Of a DNA stretch of 64,000 bases, positions 23,547 to 36,978 are shown one piece after another. Position 1 is the first letter of the stretch. Each line of letters opens with the position of its first letter. Source of the DNA: Antitrichia curtipendula. Taxonomy: Eukaryota > Streptophyta > Bryopsida > Hypnales > Leucodontaceae. The stretch spans positions 48,918,001-48,982,000 of the forward strand of contig OX579635.1 of NCBI GenBank assembly GCA_951230915.1. Direction: 5' to 3'. Below the pieces are notes generated by a model. It ran no database searches. It was not told the origin of the DNA and saw nothing but the letters and a program-made list of their open reading frames with translations. The position numbers and the translations under genes are program-made.

Positions 23547-25570
23547 TGGGATCCTACGAGGGTTTGGGATTGAAATGAAATACTAGTTCCCTTATTTTCT
23601 AATTCAAGTGGAACGGTATTTTATTGTAATGGGGATATGTAAATATGGATTGCCATTGAAAATTTTACATGAAATAGAATCCAAGTTGTTTTGAATTCAA
23701 GCATTCCAATAGAAAACTTTATTTGTGTAATGGGATCCTACGAGGGTTTGGGATTGAAATGAAATACTAGTTCCCTTATATTCTAATTCAAGTGGAACGG
23801 TATTTTATTGTAATGGGGATATGTAAATATGGATTGGGATTGAAAACTTCAAATGAAATAGTATCCAAGTTGTAATGAATTCAAGCATTCCACTAGAAAA
23901 TTTTATTTGTGTAATGGGATCCTACGAGGGTTTGGGATTGACATGAAATACTAGATCCCTTATTTTCTAATTCAAGTGGAACGGTATTTTATTGTAATGG
24001 GGATATGTAAATATAGGTTCGGATTGAAAATTTCAAATGATATAGTATCCATGTTGTTTTGAATTCAAGCATTCCACTAGAAAACTTTATTTGTGTAATG
24101 GGATCCTACGAGGGTTTGGGATTGAAATGAAATACTAGTTCCCTTATTTTCTAATTCAAGTGGAACAGTATTTTATTGTAATGGGGATATGTAAATATGG
24201 ATTGGCATTGAAAATTTCAAATGAAATAGTATCCAAGTTGTTTTGAGTTCAAGAATTCCACTAGAAAACTTTACTTGTGTAATGGGATCCTACGAGGGTT
24301 TGGGATTGAAATGAAATACTAGTTCCCTTATATTCTAATTCAAGTGGAACGGTATTTTATTGTAATGGGGATATGTAAATATGGATTGGGATTGAAAACT
24401 TCAAATGAAATAGTATCCAAGTTGTATTGAATTCAAGCATTCCACTAGAAAATTTTATTTGTGTAATGGGATCCTACGAGGGTTTGGGATTGAAATGAAA
24501 TACTAGTTCCCTTATATTCTAATTCAAGTGGAACGGTATTTTATTGTAATGGGGATATGTAAATATGGATTGGGATTGAAAACTTCAAATGAAATAGTAT
24601 CCAAGTTGTATTGAATTCAAGCATTCCACTAGAAAATTTTATTTGTGTAATGGGATCCTACGAGGGTTTGGGATTGAAATGAAATACTAGTTCCCTTATT
24701 TTCTAATTCAAGTGGAACGGTATTTTATTGTAATGGGGATATGTAAATATGGATTGGCATTGAAAATTTCAAATGAAATAGTATCCAAGTTGTTTTGAGT
24801 TCAAGAATTCCACTAGAAAACTTTACTTGTGTAATGGGATCCTACGAGGGTTTGGGATTGAAATGAAATACTAGTTCCCTTATTTTCCAATTCAAGTGGA
24901 ATGGTATTTTATTGTAATGGGGATATGTAAATATAGGTTGGGATTGAAAATTTTAACTGAAATAGTATCCAAGTTGTTTTGAAATCAAGCATTCCACTAG
25001 AAAACTTTATTTGTGTAATGGGATCCTACGAGGGTTTGGGATTGAAATGAAATACTAGTTCCCTTATTTTCTAATTCAAGTGGAATGGTATTTTATTGTA
25101 ATGGGTCTATTAAAATATGGATTGGGATTGAAAATTTTAAATGAAATAATATCCAAGTTGTTTTGAGTTCAAGCATTCCACTAGAAAACTTTACTTGTGT
25201 AATGGGATCCTACGAGGGTTTGGAATTGAAATGAAATAATAGTTCCCTTATTTTCTAATTCAAGTGGAATGGTATTTTATTGTAATGGCGATATGTAAAT
25301 ATGGATTGGGATTGAAAATTTCAAATGAAATAGTATCCAATTTGTATTGAATTCAAGCATTCCACTAGAAAATTTTATTTGTGTAATGGGATCCTACGAG
25401 GGTTTGGTATTGACATGAAATACTAGTTCCCTTATTTTCTAATTCAAGTGGAACGGTATTTTATTGTAATGGGGATATGTAAATATGGATTGGGATTGAA
25501 AACTTCAAATGAAATAGTATCCAAGTTGTAATGAATTCAAGCATTCCACTAGAAAATTTTACTTGTGTAA
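23547..25570 (+). repeat. 11-monomer HOR, copy A-K with hybrid K
   Basis: A at 23,547, B 23,731, C 23,915, D 24,099, E 24,283, F 24,467, G 24,651, H 24,835, I 25,019, J 25,203, K 25,387. The first ten are canonical. The last unit begins as K (GGTATTGACATG) but from about GGATTGGG onward is type B (GAAAACTTC, TTGTAATG), a within-monomer recombinant. Confidence 0.9.
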
Positions 25571-25938
25571 TGGGATCCTACGAGGGTTTGGGATTGACAT
25601 GAAATACTAGATCCCTTATTTTCTAATTCAAGTGGAACGGTATTTTATTGTAATGGGGATATGTAAATATAGGTTCGGATTGAAAATTTCAAATGATATA
25701 GTGTCCAAGTTGTTTTGAATTCAAGCATTCCACTAGAAAACTTTATTTGTGTAATGGGATCCTACGAGGGTTTGGGATTGAAATGAAATACTAGTTCCCT
25801 TATTTTCTAATTCAAGTGGAACGGTATTTTATTGTAATGGGGATATGTAAATATGGATTGGGATTGAAAACTTCAAATGAAATAGTATCCAAGTTGTAAT
25901 GAATTCAAGCATTCCACTAGAAAATTTTACTTGTGTAA
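25571..25938 (+). repeat. B/C units between HOR copies
   Basis: Two units: a C (GACATG, TAGATCCC, GTGTCCAAG) and a B-like unit whose front has TTATTTTC instead of TTATATTC. TTGTAATG appears at 25,528, 25,896 and 26,264, each 368 bases apart, so this stretch shows a local B-C dimer amplification. Confidence 0.78.
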
Positions 25939-27962
25939 TGGGATCCTACGAGGGTTTGGGATTGACATGAAATACTAGATCCCTTATTTTCTAATTCAAG
26001 TGGAACGGTATTTTATTGTAATGGGGATATGTAAATATGGATTGCCATTGAAAATTTTACATGAAATAGAATCCAAGTTGTTTTGAATTCAAGCATTCCA
26101 ATAGAAAACTTTATTTGTGTAATGGGATCCTACGAGGGTTTGGGATTGAAATGAAATACTAGTTCCCTTATATTCTAATTCAAGTGGAACGGTATTTTAT
26201 TGTAATGGGGATATGTAAATATGGATTGGGATTGAAAACTTCAAATGAAATAGTATCCAAGTTGTAATGAATTCAAGCATTCCACTAGAAAATTTTACTT
26301 GTGTAATGGGATCCTACGAGGGTTTGGGATTGACATGAAATACTAGATCCCTTATTTTCTAATTCAAGTGGAACGGTATTTTATTGTAATGGGGATATGT
26401 AAATATAGGTTCGGATTGAAAATTTCAAATGATATAGTGTCCAAGTTGTTTTGAATTCAAGCATTCCACTAGAAAACTTTATTTGTGTAATGGGATCCTA
26501 CGAGGGTTTGGGATTGAAATGAAATACTAGTTCCCTTATTTTCTAATTCAAGTGGAACAGTATTTTATTGTAATGGGGATATGTAAATATGGATTGGCAT
26601 TGAAAATTTCAAATGAAATAGTATCCAAGTTGTTTTGAGTTCAAGAATTCCACTAGAAAACTTTATTTGTGTAATGGGATCCTACGAGGGTTTGGGATTG
26701 AAATGAAATACTAGTTCCCTTATATTCTAATTCAAGTGGAACGGTATTTTATTGTAATGGGGATATGTAAATATGGATTGGGATTGAAAACTTCAAATGA
26801 AATAGTATCCAAGTTGTATTGAATTCAAGCATTCCACTAGAAAATTTTATTTGTGTAATGGGATCCTACGAGGGTTTGGGATTGAAATGAAATACTAGTT
26901 CCCTTATATTCTAATTCAAGTGGAACGGTATTTTATTGTAATGGGGATATGTAAATATGGATTGGGATTGAAAACTTCAAATGAAATAGTATCCAAGTTG
27001 TATTGAATTCAAGCATTCCACTAGAAAATTTTATTTGTGTAATGGGATCCTACGAGGGTTTGGGATTGAAATGAAATACTAGTTCCCTTATTTTCTAATT
27101 CAAGTGGAACGGTATTTTATTGTAATGGGGATATGTAAATATGGATTGGCATTGAAAATTTCAAATGAAATAGTATCCAAGTTGTTTTGAGTTCAAGAAT
27201 TCCACTAGAAAACTTTACTTGTGTAATGGGATCCTACGAGGGTTTGGGATTGAAATGAAATACTAGTTCCCTTATTTTGCAATTCAAGTGGAATGGTATT
27301 TTATTGTAATGGGGATATGTAAATATAGGTTGGGATTGAAAATTTTAACTGAAATAGTATCCAAGTTGTTTTGAAATCAAGCATTCCACTAGAAAACTTT
27401 ATTTGTGTAATGGGATCCTACGAGGGTTTGGGATTGAAATGAAATACTAGTTCCCTTATTTTCTAATTCAAGTGGAATGGTATTTTATTGTAATGGGTCT
27501 ATTAAAATATGGATTGGGATTGAAAATTTTAAATGAAATAATATCCAAGTTGTTTTGAGTTCAAGCATTCCACTAGAAAACTTTATTTGTGTAATGGGAT
27601 CCTACGAGGGTTTGGAATTGAAATGAAATAATAGTTCCCTTATTTTCTAATTCAAGTGGAATGGTATTTTATTGTAATGGCGATATGTAAATATGGATTG
27701 GGATTGAAAATTTCAAATGAAATAGTATCCAAGTTGTATTGAATTCAAGCATTCCACTAGAAAATTTTATTTGTGTAATGGGATCCTACGAGGGTTTGGT
27801 ATTGACATGAAATACTACTTCCCTTATTTTCTAATTCAAGTGGAACGGTATTTTATTGTAATGGGGATATGTAAATATTGGTTGGGATTGAAAATTTCAA
27901 ATGATATAGTATCCAAGTTGTTTTGAATTCAAGCATTCCACTATAAAACTTTATTTGTGTAA
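25939..27962 (+). repeat. 11-monomer HOR, copy with hybrid first unit
   Basis: The first unit is a mosaic: front of C (GACATG, TAGATCCC), back of A (TGCCATTG, TTTTACATG, AGAATCC, CCAATAG). It is followed by B, C, D, E, F, G, H, I, J and K in canonical order. K has CTACTTCCC and ATATTGGTTGG. H has TTTTGCAATTC where other H units have TTTTCC. This copy and its downstream flank are duplicated at +4,600 bases. Confidence 0.9.
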
Positions 27963-30538
27963 TGGGATCCTACGAGGGTTTGGGATTGAAATGAAATACT
28001 AGTTCCCTTATTTTCTAATTCAAGTGGAACGGTATTTTATTGTAATGGGGACATGTAAATATGGATTGGCATTGAAAATTTCAAATGAAATAGTATCCAA
28101 GTTGTTTTGAGTTCAAGAATTCCACTAGAAAACTTTACTTGTGTAATGGGATCCTACGAGGGTTTGGTATTGACATAAAATACTAGTTCCCTTATTTTCT
28201 AATTCAAGTGGAACGGTAATTTATTGTAATGGGGATATGTAAATATAGGTTGGGATTGAAAATTTCAAATGATATAGTATCCAAGTTGTTTTGAATTCAA
28301 GCATTCCACTATAAAACTTTATTTGTGTAATGGGATCCTCCGAGGGTTTGGGATTGAAATGAAATACTAGTTCCCTTATTTTCTAATTCAAGTGGAACGG
28401 TATTTTATTGTAATGGGGACATGTAAATATGGATTGGCATTGAAAATTTCAAATGAAATAGTATCCAAGTTGTTTTGAGTTCAAGAATTCCACTAGAAAA
28501 CTTTACTTGTGTAATGGGATCCTTCGAGGGTTTGGAATTGAAATGAAATACTAGTTCCCTTATTTTCTAATTCAAGTGGAATGGTATTTTATTGTAATGG
28601 GGATATGTAAATATAGGTTGGGATTGGAAATTTTAACTGAAATAGTATCCAAGTTGTTTTGAAATCAAGCATTCCACTAGAAAACTTTATTTGTGTAATG
28701 GGATCCTACGAGGGTTTGGGATTGACATGAAATACTAGTTCCCTTATTTTCTAATTCAAGTGGAACGGTATTTTATTGTAATGGGGATATGTAAATATAG
28801 GTTGGGATTGAAAATTTCAAATCATATAGTATCCAAGTTGTTTTGAATTCAAGCATTCCACTAGAAAACTTTATTTGTGTAATGGGATCCTACGAGGGTT
28901 TGGGATTGAAATGAAATACTAGTTCCCTTATTTTCTAATTCAAGTGGAACGGTATTTTATTGTAATGGGGATATGTAAATATGGATTGGCATTGAAAATT
29001 TTAAAAGAAATAGTATCCAAGTTGTTTTGAAATCAAGTATTCCACTAGAAAACTTTATTTGTGTAATGGGATCCTACGTGGGTTTGGGATTGAAATGAAA
29101 TACTAGTTTCCTTATTTTCTAATTCAAGTGGAATGGTATTTTATTGTAATGGGGATATGTAAATATGGATTGGCATTGAAAATTTCAAATGAAATAGTAT
29201 CCAAGTTGTTTTGAGTTCAAGCATTCCACTAGAAAACTTTACTTGTGTAATGGGATCCTACGAGGGTTTGGTATTGACATAAAATACTAGTTCCCTTATT
29301 TTCTAATTCAAGTGGAACGGTAATTTATTGTAATGGGGATATGTAAATATAGGTTGGGATTGAAAATTTCAAATGATATAGTATCCAAGTTGTTTTGAAT
29401 TCAAGCATTCCACTATAAAACTTTATTTGTGTAATGGGATCCTACGAGGGTTTGGGATTGAAATGAAATACTAGTTCCCTTATTTTCTAATTCAAGTGGA
29501 ACGGTATTTTATTGTAATGGGTCTATGTAAATATGGATTGGCATTGGAAATTTTAAAAGAAATAGTATCCAAGTTGTTTTGAAATCAAGTATTCCACTAG
29601 AAAACTTTATTTGTGTAATGGGATCCTACGTGGGTTTGGGCTTGAAATGAAATACTAGTTCCCTTATTTTCTAATTCAAGTGGAATGGTATTTTATTGTA
29701 ATGGGGATATGTAAATATGGATTGGCATTGAAAATTTCAAATGAAATAGTATCCAAGTTGTTTTGAGTTCAAGCATTCCACTAGAAAACTTTACTTGTGT
29801 AATGGGATCCTACGAGGGTTTGGGATTGAAATGAAATACTAGTTCCCTTATTTTCTAATTCAAGTGGAATGGTATTTTATTGTAATGGGGATATGTAAAT
29901 ATAGGTTGGGATTGAAAATTTTAACTGAAATAGTATCCAAGTTGTTTTGAAATCAAGCATTCCACTAGAAAACTTTATTTGTGTAATGGGATCCTACGAG
30001 GGTTTGGGATTGAAATGAAATACTAGTTCCCTTATTTTCTAATTCAAGTGGAATGGTATTTTATTGTAATGGGTCTATTAAAATATGGATTGGGATTGAA
30101 AATTTTAAATGAAATAATATCCAAGTTGTTTTGAGTTCAAGCATTCCACTAGAAAACTTTATTTGTGTAATGGGATCCTACGAGGGTTTGGAATTGAAAT
30201 GAAATAATAGTTCCCTTATTTTCTAATTCAAGTGGAATGGTATTTTATTGTAATGGCGATATGTAAATATGGATTGGGATTGAAAATTTCAAATGAAATA
30301 GTATCCAAGTTGTATTGAATTCAAGCATTCCACTAGAAAATTTTATTTGTGTAATGGGATCCTACGAGGGTTTGGTATTGACATGAAATACTAGTTCCCT
30401 TATTTTCTAATTCAAGTGGAACGGTATTTTATTGTAATGGGGATATGTAAATATAGGTTGGGATTGAAAATTTCAAATGATATAGTATCCAAGTTGTTTT
30501 GAATTCAAGCATTCCACTATAAAACTTTATTTGTGTAA
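27963..30538 (+). repeat. Satellite segment between HOR copies (ACATG and CTACGTGGG types)
   Basis: Fourteen units. The first four (GGGGACATG; GACATAAAATAC; CTCCGAGG with GGGGACATG; CCTTCGAGG with TTTTAACTG) recur at +4,600. Then come a GATATAG-like unit, TTTTAAAAG units, two CTACGTGGG units near 29,067 and 29,619, and finally H, I, J and K (29,803-30,538) leading into the next A. Confidence 0.8.
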
Positions 30539-32562
30539 TGGGATCATACGAGGGTTTGGGATTGAAATGAAATACTAGTTCCCTTATTTTCTAATTCAAG
30601 TGGAACGGTATTTTATTGTAATGGGGATATGTAAATATGGATTGCCATTGAAAATTTTACATGAAATAGAATCCAAGTTGTTTTGAATTCAAGCATTCCA
30701 ATAGAAAACTTTATTTGTGTAATGGGATCCTACGAGGGTTTGGGATTGAAATGAAATACTAGTTCCCTTATATTCTAATTCAAGTGGAACGGTATTTTAT
30801 TGTAATGGGGATATGTAAATATGGATTGGGATTGAAAACTTCAAATGAAATAGTATCCAAGTTGTAATGAATTCAAGCATTCCACTAGAAAATTTTACTT
30901 GTGTAATGGGATCCTACGAGGGTTTGGGATTGACATGAAATACTAGATCCCTTATTTTCTAATTCAAGTGGAACGGTATTTTATTGTAATGGGGATATGT
31001 AAATATAGGTTCGGATTGAAAATTTCAAATGATATAGTGTCCAAGTTGTTTTGAATTCAAGCATTCCACTAGAAAACTTTATTTGTGTAATGGGATCCTA
31101 CGAGGGTTTGGGATTGAAATGAAATACTAGTTCCCTTATTTTCTAATTCAAGTGGAACAGTATTTTATTGTAATGGGGATATGTAAATATGGATTGGCAT
31201 TGAAAATTTCAAATGAAATAGTATCCAAGTTGTTTTGAGTTCAAGAATTCCACTAGAAAACTTTACTTGTGTAATGGGATCCTACGAGGGTTTGGGATTG
31301 AAATGAAATACTAGTTCCCTTATATTCTAATTCAAGTGGAACGGTATTTTATTGTAATGGGGATATGTAAATATGGATTGGGATTGAAAACTTCAAATGA
31401 AATAGTATCCAAGTTGTATTGAATTCAAGCATTCCACTAGAAAATTTTATTTGTGTAATGGGATCCTACGAGGGTTTGGGATTGAAATGAAATACTAGTT
31501 CCCTTATATTCTAATTCAAGTGGAACGGTATTTTATTGTAATGGGGATATGTAAATATGGATTGGGATTGAAAACTTCAAATGAAATAGTATCCAAGTTG
31601 TATTGAATTCAAGCATTCCACTAGAAAATTTTATTTGTGTAATGGGATCCTACGAGGGTTTGGGATTGAAATGAAATACTAGTTCCCTTATTTTCTAATT
31701 CAAGTGGAACGGTATTTTATTGTAATGGGGATATGTAAATATGGATTGGCATTGAAAATTTCAAATGAAATAGTATCCAAGTTGTTTTGAGTTCAAGAAT
31801 TCCACTAGAAAACTTTACTTGTGTAATGGGATCCTACGAGGGTTTGGGATTGAAATGAAATACTAGTTCCCTTATTTTCCAATTCAAGTGGAATGGTATT
31901 TTATTGTAATGGGGATATGTAAATATAGGTTGGGATTGAAAATTTTAACTGAAATAGTATCCAAGTTGTTTTGAAATCAAGCATTCCACTAGAAAACTTT
32001 ATTTGTGTAATGGGATCCTACGAGGGTTTGGGATTGAAATGAAATACTAGTTCCCTTATTTTCTAATTCAAGTGGAATGGTATTTTATTGTAATGGGTCT
32101 ATTAAAATATGGATTGGGATTGAAAATTTTAAATGAAATAATATCCAAGTTGTTTTGAGTTCAAGCATTCCACTAGAAAACTTTATTTGTGTAATGGGAT
32201 CCTACGAGGGTTTGGAATTGAAATGAAATAATAGTTCCCTTATTTTCTAATTCAAGTGGAATGGTATTTTATTGTAATGGCGATATGTAAATATGGATTG
32301 GGATTGAAAATTTCAAATGAAATAGTATCCAAGTTGTATTGAATTCAAGCATTCCACTAGAAAATTTTATTTGTGTAATGGGATCCTACGAGGGTTTGGT
32401 ATTGACATGAAATACTACTTCCCTTATTTTCTAATTCAAGTGGAACAGTATTTTATTGTAATGGGGATATGTAAATATAGGTTGGGATTGAAAATTTCAA
32501 ATGATATAGTATCCAAGTTGTTTTGAATTCAAGCATTCCACTATAAAACTTTATTTGTGTAA
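30539..32562 (+). repeat. 11-monomer HOR, complete copy A-K
   Basis: A at 30,539 (with TGGGATCATACG, a lost BamHI site), B 30,723, C 30,907, D 31,091, E 31,275, F 31,459, G 31,643, H 31,827, I 32,011, J 32,195, K 32,379. It is offset exactly 4,600 bases (25 units) from 25,939-27,962 and shares the CTACTTCCC change in K. Differences I can see in B to K are few, including TTTACTTG at 31,264, TTTTCC in H and GAACAG in K. Confidence 0.92.
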
Positions 32563-33482
32563 TGGGATCCTACGAGGGTTTGGGATTGAAATGAAATACT
32601 AGTTCCCTTATTTTCTAATTCAAGTGGAACGGTATTTTATTGTAATGGGGACATGTAAATATGGATTGGCATTGAAAATTTCAAATGAAATAGTATCCAA
32701 GTTGTTTTGAGTTCAAGAATTCCACTAGAAAACTTTACTTGTGTAATGGGATCCTACGAGGGTTTGGTATTGACATAAAATACTAGTTCCCTTATTTTCT
32801 AATTCAACTGGAACGGTAATTTATTGTAATGGGGATATGTAAATATAGGTTGGGATTGAAAATTTCAAATGATATAGTATCCAAGTTGTTTTGAATTCAA
32901 GCATTCCACTATAAAACTTTATTTGTGTAATGGGATCCTCCGAGGGTTTGGGATTGAAATGAAATACTAGTTCCCTTATTTTCTAATTCAAGTGGAACGG
33001 TATTTTATTGTAATGGGGACATGTAAATATGGATTGGCATTGAAAATTTCAAATGAAATAGTATCCAAGTTGTTTTGAGTTCAAGAATTCCACTAGAAAA
33101 CTTTACTTGTGTAATGGGATGCTTCGAGGGTTTGGAATTGAAATGAAATACTAGTTCCCTTATTTTCTAATTCAAGTGGAATGGTATTTTATTGTAATGG
33201 GGATATGTAAATATAGGTTGGGATTGAAAATTTTAACTGAAATAGTATCCAAGTTGTTTTGAAATCAAGCATTCCACTAGAAAACTTTATTTGTGTAATG
33301 GGATCCTACGAGGGTTTGGGATTGAAATGAAATACTAGTTCCCTTATTTTCTAATTCAAGTGGAATGGTATTTTATTGTAATGGCGATATGTAAATATGG
33401 ATTGGGATTGAAAATTTCAAATGAAATAGTATCCAAGTTGTTTTGAATTCAAGCATTCCACTAGAAAATTTTATTTGTGTAA
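32563..33482 (+). repeat. Post-HOR flank shared with two other sites
   Basis: Five units. The first four match 27,963-28,698 at -4,600. The last three, with the private GGGATGCTTCGAGG at about 33,119, match 36,979-37,530 at +4,048 bases (22 units). The unit at 33,299 (GGAATGG, GGCGATATG, TTTTGAATTC) also recurs at 34,955. The segment therefore bridges separate duplications. Confidence 0.85.
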
Positions 33483-34770
33483 TGGGATCCTACGAGGGTT
33501 TGGGATTGACATGAAATACTAGTTCCCTTATTTTCTAATTCAAGTGGAACGGTATTTTATTGTAATGGGGATATGTAAATATGGATTGGGATTGAAAACT
33601 TCAAATGAAATAGTATCCAAGTTGTAATGAATTCAAGCATTCCACTAGAAAATTTTACTTGTGTAATGGGATCCTACGAGGGTTTGGGATTGACATGAAA
33701 TACTAGATCCCTTATTTTCTAATTCAAGTGGAACGGTATTTTATTGTAATGGGGATATGTAAATATAGGTTCGGATTGAAAATTTCAAATGATATAGTGT
33801 CCAAGTTGTTTTGAATTCAAGCATTCCACTAGAAAACTTTATTTGTGTAATGGGATCCTACGAGGGTTTGGGATTGAAATGAAATACTAGTTCCCTTATT
33901 TTCTAATTCAAGTGGAACAGTATTTTATTGTAATGGGGATATGTAAATATGGATTGGCATTGAAAATTTCAAATGAAATAGTATCCAAGTTGTTTTGAGT
34001 TCAAGAATTCCACTAGAAAACTTTACTTGTGTAATGGGATCCTACGAGGGTTTGGGATTGAAATGAAATACTAGTTCCCTTATATTCTAATTCAAGTGGA
34101 ACGGTATTTTATTGTAATGGGGATATGTAAATATGGATTGGGATTGAAAACTTCAAATGAAATAGTATCCAAGTTGTATTGAATTCAAGCATTCCACTAG
34201 AAAATTTTATTTGTGTAATGGGATCCTACGAGGGTTTGGGATTGAAATGAAATACTAGTTCCCTTATTTTCTAATTCAAGTGGAACGGTATTTTATTGTA
34301 ATGGGGATATGTAAATATGGATTGGCATTGAAAATTTCAAATGAAATAGTATCCAAGTTGTTTTGAGTTCAAGAATTCCACTAGAAAACTTTACTTGTGT
34401 AATGGGATCCTACGAGGGTTTGGGATTGAAATGAAATACTAGTTCCCTTATTTTCCAATTCAAGTGGAATGGTATTTTATTGTAATGGGGATATGTAAAT
34501 ATAGGTTGGGATTGAAAATTTTAACTGAAATAGTATCCAAGTTGTTTTGAAATCAAGCATTCCACTAGAAAACTTTATTTGTGTAATGGGATCCTACGAG
34601 GGTTTGGGATTGAAATGAAATACTAGTTCCCTTATTTTCTAATTCAAGTGGAATGGTATTTTATTGTAATGGGTCTATTAAAATATGGATTGGGATTGAA
34701 AATTTTAAATGAAATAATATCCAAGTTGTTTTGAGTTCAAGCATTCCTTTAGAAAACTTTATTTGTGTAA
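33483..34770 (+). repeat. 11-monomer HOR, truncated copy (B, C, D, E, G, H, I)
   Basis: The B unit is a hybrid with a GACATG front and a B back (GAAAACTTC, TTGTAATG at 33,624). Only one E/F unit is present before G, so one monomer is missing. The I unit ends with CATTCCTTTAG, a three-base block change. The same hybrid B heads the copy at 35,139, 1,656 bases (nine units) on. Confidence 0.87.
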
Positions 34771-35138
34771 TGGGATCCTACGAGGGTTTGGGATTGAAAT
34801 GAAATACTAGTTCCCTTATATTCTAATTCAAGTGGAACGGTATTTTATTGTAATGGGGATATGTAAATATGGATTGGGATTGAAAACTTCAAATGAAATA
34901 GTATCCAAGTTGTTTTGAAATCAAGCATTCCACTAGAAAACTTTATTTGTGTAATGGGATCCTACGAGGGTTTGGGATTGAAATGAAATACTAGTTCCCT
35001 TATTTTCTAATTCAAGTGGAATGGTATTTTATTGTAATGGCGATATGTAAATATGGATTGGGATTGAAAATTTCAAATGAAATAGTATCCAAGTTGTTTT
35101 GAATTCAAGCATTCCACTAGAAAATTTTATTTGTGTAA
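34771..35138 (+). repeat. Two monomers bridging HOR copies
   Basis: One E/F-like unit (TTATATTC, GAAAACTTC) whose end is H-like (GAAATCAAGC), then the GGCGATATG/TTTTGAATTC unit that also precedes the hybrid B at 33,299. Satellite only. Confidence 0.75.
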
Positions 35139-36978
35139 TGGGATCCTACGAGGGTTTGGGATTGACATGAAATACTAGTTCCCTTATTTTCTAATTCAAG
35201 TGGAACGGTATTTTATTGTAATGGGGATATGTAAATATGGATTGGGATTGAAAACTTCAAATGAAATAGTATCCAAGTTGTAATGAATTCAAGCATTCCA
35301 CTAGAAAATTTTACTTGTGTAATGGGATCCTACGAGGGTTTGGGATTGACATGAAATACTAGATCCCTTATTTTCTAATTCAAGTGGAACGGTATTTTAT
35401 TGTAATGGGGATATGTAAATATAGGTTCGGATTGAAAATTTCAAATGATATAGTGTCCAAGTTGTTTTGAATTCAAGCATTCCACTAGAAAACTTTATTT
35501 GTGTAATGGGATCCTACGAGGGTTTGGGATTGAAATGAAATACTAGTTCCCTTATTTTCTAATTCAAGTGGAACAGTATTTTATTGTAATGGGGATATGT
35601 AAATATGGATTGGCATTGAAAATTTCAAATGAAATAGTATCCAAGTTGTTTTGAGTTCAAGAATTCCACTAGAAAACTTTACTTGTGTAATGGGATCCTA
35701 CGAGGGTTTGGGATTGAAATGAAATACTAGTTCCCTTATATTCTAATTCAAGTGGAACGGTATTTTATTGTAATGGGGATATGTAAATATGGATTGGGAT
35801 TGAAAACTTCAAATGAAATAGTATCCAAGTTGTATTGAATTCAAGCATTCCACTAGAAAATTTTATTTGTGTAATGGGATCCTACGAGGGTTTGGGATTG
35901 AAATGAAATACTAGTTCCCTTATATTCTAATTCAAGTGGAACGGTATTTTATTGTAATGGGGATATGTAAATATGGATTGGGATTGAAAACTTCAAATGA
36001 AATAGTATCCAAGTTGTATTGAATTCAAGCATTCCACTAGAAAATTTTATTTGTGTAATGGGATCCTACGAGGGTTTGGGATTGAAATGAAATACTAGTT
36101 CCCTTATTTTCTAATTCAAGTGGAACGGTATTTTATTGTAATGGGGATATGTAAATATGGATTGGCATTGAAAATTTCAAATGAAATAGTATCCAAGTTG
36201 TTTTGAGTTCAAGAATTCCACTAGAAAACTTTACTTGTGTAATGGGATCCTACGAGGGTTTGGGATTGAAATGAAATACTAGTTCCCTTATTTTCCAATT
36301 CAAGTGGAATGGTATTTTATTGTAATGGGGATATGTAAATATAGGTTGGGATTGAAAATTTTAACTGAAATAGTATCCAAGTTGTTTTGAAATCAAGCAT
36401 TCCACTAGAAAACTTTATTTGTGTAATGGGATCCTACGAGGGTTTGGGATTGAAATGAAATACTAGTTCCCTTATTTTCTAATTCAAGTGGAATGGTATT
36501 TTATTGTAATGGGTCTATTAAAATATGGATTGGGATTGAAAATTTTAAATGAAATAATATCCAAGTTGTTTTGAGTTCAAGCATTCCACTAGAAAACTTT
36601 ATTTGTGTAATGGGATCCTACGAGGGTTTGGAATTGAAATGAAATAATAGTTCCCTTATTTTCTAATTCAAGTGGAATGGTATTTTATTGTAATGGCGAT
36701 ATGTAAATATGGATTGGGATTGAAAATTTCAAATGAAATAGTATCCAATTTGTATTGAATTCAAGCATTCCACTAGAAAATTTTATTTGTGTAATGGGAT
36801 CCTACGAGGGTTTGGTATTGACATGAAATACTAGTTCCCTTATTTTCTAATTCAAGTGGAACGGTATTTTATTGTAATGGGGATATGTAAATATAGGTTG
36901 GGATTGAAAATTTCAAATGATATAGTATCCAAGTTGTTTTGAATTCAAGCATTCCACTATAAAACTTTATTTGTGTAA
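35139..36978 (+). repeat. 11-monomer HOR, copy B-K
   Basis: Hybrid B at 35,139, then C 35,323, D 35,507, E 35,691, F 35,875, G 36,059, H 36,243, I 36,427, J 36,611 and K 36,795. Type A is missing. J has TCCAATTTGTATTG, which also occurs in the J at 25,203. This is the last recognisable 11-mer copy; after K the array changes to the CTCCGAGG/GGGGACATG units. Confidence 0.88.

Noticed and set aside
34740..34750. CATTCCTTTAG as a sign of a foreign insertion
   Set aside because: It is a three-base change within a normal-length monomer, and it recurs near 47,624, so it is an ordinary subfamily variant.
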